A stretch of DNA of 57,356 nt from assembly GCA_002938205.1 (NCBI GenBank), contig PTKZ01000010.1, positions 1 through 57,356 on the forward strand, read 5' to 3'. Origin of the DNA: Alphaproteobacteria bacterium MarineAlpha5_Bin5. Its GTDB lineage: Bacteria > Pseudomonadota > Alphaproteobacteria > HIMB59 > GCA-002718135. The notes under the pieces are model-generated. The model had not been told where the DNA came from, did not search any database, and saw nothing but the letters and a program-made list of their open reading frames with translations. A program made the translations under genes and the position numbers. Shown in pieces: positions 55,154 to 57,356 of the stretch (the stretch's first letter is position 1; every line of letters begins with the position of its first letter).

Positions 55154-56935
55154 ATGCAAGTTTATAAAACGCCAGTCAGAGAATATAGATTTTTACTAGA
55201 AGACTTTTTAGATTTAAATAATAATAAAGTTTTAACAGATAGAAGTTTAGAGATTGATGATCTTTTAATGATAATAGAAGAAGCTTCTAAAATGTGTGAA
55301 GAAACTCTTTTACCACTAAATGCTATAGGTGATTATGAAGGATGTGTATTTGAAAATGGTAAAGTTATAGCACCGAAAGGTTTTAAGGAAGCTTATAAAG
55401 TTTTTTCTGAAAATGGCTGGCAAGGTATAAAAGTGAAAGAAAAATATGGCGGTCAAGAACTTCCATATATTATGAATATGTTTTTGGATGAAATGGTCAG
55501 TTCTACAAACATGTCTTTTGGCCTCTATCCAGGTTTAACAGCTAATGCAATCGATGCAATTGAGAAAAGTGCAGCTGATGAATTAAAACAATTATATCTT
55601 CCGCATTTAACTTCTGGCAAATGGACAGGGACCATGAATTTGACAGAACCGCAGTGTGGAACTGACCTTGGTCTAAGTAAAACCATGGCAATACTCAATG
55701 ATGATGGGTCTTATAATATTACAGGAACAAAAATATTTATTACTTGTGGTGAACATGATTTAAGTGAGAACGTAGTACATTTAGTTTTAGCAAGAACACC
55801 AAATGCACCTAAAGGAATTAAAGGCATAAGTCTTTTTCTTGTCCCTAAAATACTTCCTCATAAAGATGGCACCCTTGATAAACCAAACAATGTTAAGTGT
55901 GGATCAATTGAAAAGAAAATGGGAATTAAAGCAAGTCCGACATGTGTAATGCATTATGAAGATGCAAAAGGGTGGCTAGTTGGTGATTTAAATAAAGGGA
56001 TGAAGGCTATGTTCATTATGATGAATGGCGCAAGATTATTTGTAGGCATTCAAGGCATTGGTCTTTCAGAGACAGCATTTCAATCATCATTGCATTACGC
56101 AAAAGAACGTCTTCAAGGTAAGTTATCTGAAAGTGAAAATATAGCTGATCCAATTATTGTTCATCCAGAAATAAGAAAAAACTTAATGTTTATGAAATCG
56201 ATGAATGATGGAATTAGAGGATTAATGATTAAAGCAGGTCATGCTTTTGATTTAATAGACACAAATCAAAATCAACAATTAAATGAATCTTCTGAAAATT
56301 TGATAGCTTTGTTAACACCTATTTTAAAATCTTTTGCAACTGACAAGTCTATGGAAATTACTAATCAAGCTTTACAAATATATGGTGGTCATGGATATAT
56401 TACTGATCATGGAATGGAACAATTAGTTCGTGATGCAAGAATTACACCGATCTATGAAGGAACAAATGGGATTCAAGCATTAGATTTAATTGGTAGAAAA
56501 TTTAATATTCATGATGGATTAATTATCAATCAATATCTAGATGTTATTAATAAATTTCTAGATAAACATAAAGACAACTCAAAGATGGATAAATTTATCA
56601 GATTGTTTGAACCATCTTATAATGACTTACGGGAATGTATCAATTTTATTAAACAAATAGATGTTACAAACTCTCAAGAAATTAATTCACATGCTGTAGA
56701 TTTTTTAAATATATTTGCTCTTGTTGCTGTAGGTTTCACTTGGTTGGAGTTTATAAGTATTTCCTTAAATAAAATTGAGGATAATGAAGATGATTTTTAT
56801 CTTTCAAAGATCCAATTAGGGGATTTTTATTTGACGAAAGTTATTTTTGAGACTCAAAAATTTAAAAATAATATTTATTCCTCTGGTAAATTGTATAATA
56901 ACTTTCAAGATAAATATTTTGAATTAGGAAAATAA
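55154..56935 (+). CDS. acyl-CoA dehydrogenase, long form
   Basis: A FAD enzyme that introduces the first double bond into acyl-CoA. I chose the ATG at 55154, after the thiolase stop, because an upstream in-frame start would lie inside the thiolase gene; this gives 593 residues beginning MQVYKTPVREYRF. Motifs are MNLTEPQCGTDLG, KIFITCGEHDLSENVVHLVLAR, LQIYGGHGYI and the catalytic Glu region PIYEGTNGIQA. The extra C-terminal helical domain marks the approximately 600-residue subgroup common in alphaproteobacteria. Confidence 0.93.
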   Translation: MQVYKTPVREYRFLLEDFLDLNNNKVLTDRSLEIDDLLMIIEEASKMCEETLLPLNAIGDYEGCVFENGKVIAPKGFKEAYKVFSENGWQGIKVKEKYGGQELPYIMNMFLDEMVSSTNMSFGLYPGLTANAIDAIEKSAADELKQLYLPHLTSGKWTGTMNLTEPQCGTDLGLSKTMAILNDDGSYNITGTKIFITCGEHDLSENVVHLVLARTPNAPKGIKGISLFLVPKILPHKDGTLDKPNNVKCGSIEKKMGIKASPTCVMHYEDAKGWLVGDLNKGMKAMFIMMNGARLFVGIQGIGLSETAFQSSLHYAKERLQGKLSESENIADPIIVHPEIRKNLMFMKSMNDGIRGLMIKAGHAFDLIDTNQNQQLNESSENLIALLTPILKSFATDKSMEITNQALQIYGGHGYITDHGMEQLVRDARITPIYEGTNGIQALDLIGRKFNIHDGLIINQYLDVINKFLDKHKDNSKMDKFIRLFEPSYNDLRECINFIKQIDVTNSQEINSHAVDFLNIFALVAVGFTWLEFISISLNKIEDNEDDFYLSKIQLGDFYLTKVIFETQKFKNNIYSSGKLYNNFQDKYFELGK

Positions 56936-56937
56936 AT

Positions 56938-57243
56938 ATGACAATTAAAATTTACAAACCTTCTAAAACTTCTATGCAGTCAGGTCAGGCTAAAACAAAA
57001 TTATGGTTAGCTGAATATATTTCTGAAGTAGATGAGATAAAAGATACTCTTATGGGTTGGAATAGCTCTTTAGATACAAAGTCACAAATAAAGATTTTTT
57101 TTGAAACAAAAGAACAAGCAATAGAATGGGCAAAAAAGAATAATCATCAATATTTTGTTTATGAATCAAAAAATAGAAAAATAAAACCTAAAAATTATGC
57201 ATCAAATTTTGATTATAATCGTAAGGAACCTTGGACTCACTAA
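56938..57243 (+). CDS. NDUFS4-like accessory protein of respiratory complex I
   Basis: A 101-residue protein with the conserved region of the NADH-ubiquinone oxidoreductase accessory subunit NDUFS4 (ETC complex I conserved region). It shows IYKPSKTSMQSGQAKTKLW, GWNSSLDTKSQIKIFFETKEQAIEWAKKN and KNYASNFDYNRKEPWTH at the end. In alphaproteobacteria this small soluble protein stabilises the NADH-binding arm of complex I. It is 2 bases after the acyl-CoA dehydrogenase and before tRNA-Arg. Confidence 0.92.
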   Translation: MTIKIYKPSKTSMQSGQAKTKLWLAEYISEVDEIKDTLMGWNSSLDTKSQIKIFFETKEQAIEWAKKNNHQYFVYESKNRKIKPKNYASNFDYNRKEPWTH

Positions 57244-57291
57244 TTTATTAAAACTTCTTTTCTTATTAATAGTATGATAAATAATAATTAA

Positions 57292-57356
57292 GCGCCCTTA
57301 GCTCAGTGGATAGAGCATCGGTTTTCTAAACCGAGGGTCGAAGGTTCGAATCCTCC
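57292..57356 (+). tRNA. tRNA-Arg (TCT), 3' end cut off
   Basis: The 5' acceptor strand GCGCCCT, the D arm GCTC...GAGC and the anticodon stem TCGGT/ACCGA with loop TTTCTAA give anticodon TCT, reading AGA. The T arm GTTCGAATC is also present. The window ends before the 3' acceptor strand, so the gene is incomplete. Confidence 0.93.

Noticed and set aside
1-57356. CRISPR arrays, insertion sequences or prophage genes
   Set aside because: No regularly spaced repeats, transposase, integrase or phage structural motifs were seen, despite tRNA genes that could serve as integration sites.

Overview
This window is a dense, strongly AT-rich piece of a streamlined alphaproteobacterial chromosome. I judged base composition by eye and did not compute it. 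Several gene orders are alphaproteobacterial: bamE<->ubiquinol-cytochrome c chaperone-rpmF-plsX-ihfA-merR, glyA-nrdR-ribD-ribE-ribB-ribH-nusB-thiL-hppA, and lepB-rnc-era-recO. An Irr-type Fur regulator and an NDUFS4-like complex I protein point the same way. Small intergenic gaps, ATGA overlaps, TRAP and binding-protein transporters, a proton-pumping pyrophosphatase and NhaD suggest a free-living marine oligotroph of the SAR11-like or HIMB59/AEGEAN-169-like kind. The lineage is an inference, because there is no rRNA here. I see no phage, insertion sequence, CRISPR array or origin, and no gene-free stretch longer than 300 bases.

Layout. 1-9600: a partial tRNA-Ser, then a plus-strand housekeeping run (dapA, smpB, rpoZ, spoT/rsh, acpS, lepB, rnc, era, recO, parC) with repeated short overlaps. 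9641-16901: an accessory block with a SABATH-like carboxyl methyltransferase, a convergent TRAP transporter (dctP-dctQ-dctM) whose large permease carries a ~320-residue coiled-coil tail, and glutaryl-CoA dehydrogenase. 16954-25891: rpiB, glyA, nrdR, the riboflavin genes, nusB, thiL and hppA. 25893-34180: bamE-like lipoprotein, cytochrome bc1 chaperone, rpmF, plsX, ihfA, merR, rplM-rpsI, argC, a small lipoprotein, hom, recJ and tRNA-Glu.

34181-42590: a minus-strand group of quinone oxidoreductase, acetoacetyl-CoA synthetase and Irr; a plus-strand alpha/beta hydrolase and nhaD; then a thiamine transporter (thiB-thiP) under a TPP riboswitch, tRNA-Pro and a possible tiny membrane protein. 42607-54012: accessory metabolism with a UMF1-type MFS protein, a metallophosphoesterase, two SDR dehydrogenases, a divergent adenine-deaminase-like amidohydrolase, a MOSC protein, a glutamine amidotransferase-like protein, a CUT1-type ABC transporter without its ATPase, a Cys-X5-Arg phosphatase-like protein and apt. 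54012-57356: thiolase, a long acyl-CoA dehydrogenase, the NDUFS4-like protein and a partial tRNA-Arg.

Together the genes show a heterotroph that takes up small organic acids (TakP-like TRAP) and probably sugars or related solutes (ABC). It activates acetoacetate, degrades acyl-CoAs, makes its own riboflavin, and imports thiamine compounds under riboswitch control. The items most worth a second look are the SABATH-like methyltransferase, the TRAP permease tail, the divergent deaminase with its neighbourhood, the very short TPP riboswitch leader of a transporter lacking thiQ, and a 13-base motif shared upstream of two ribosomal protein genes that may give near-leaderless transcripts.
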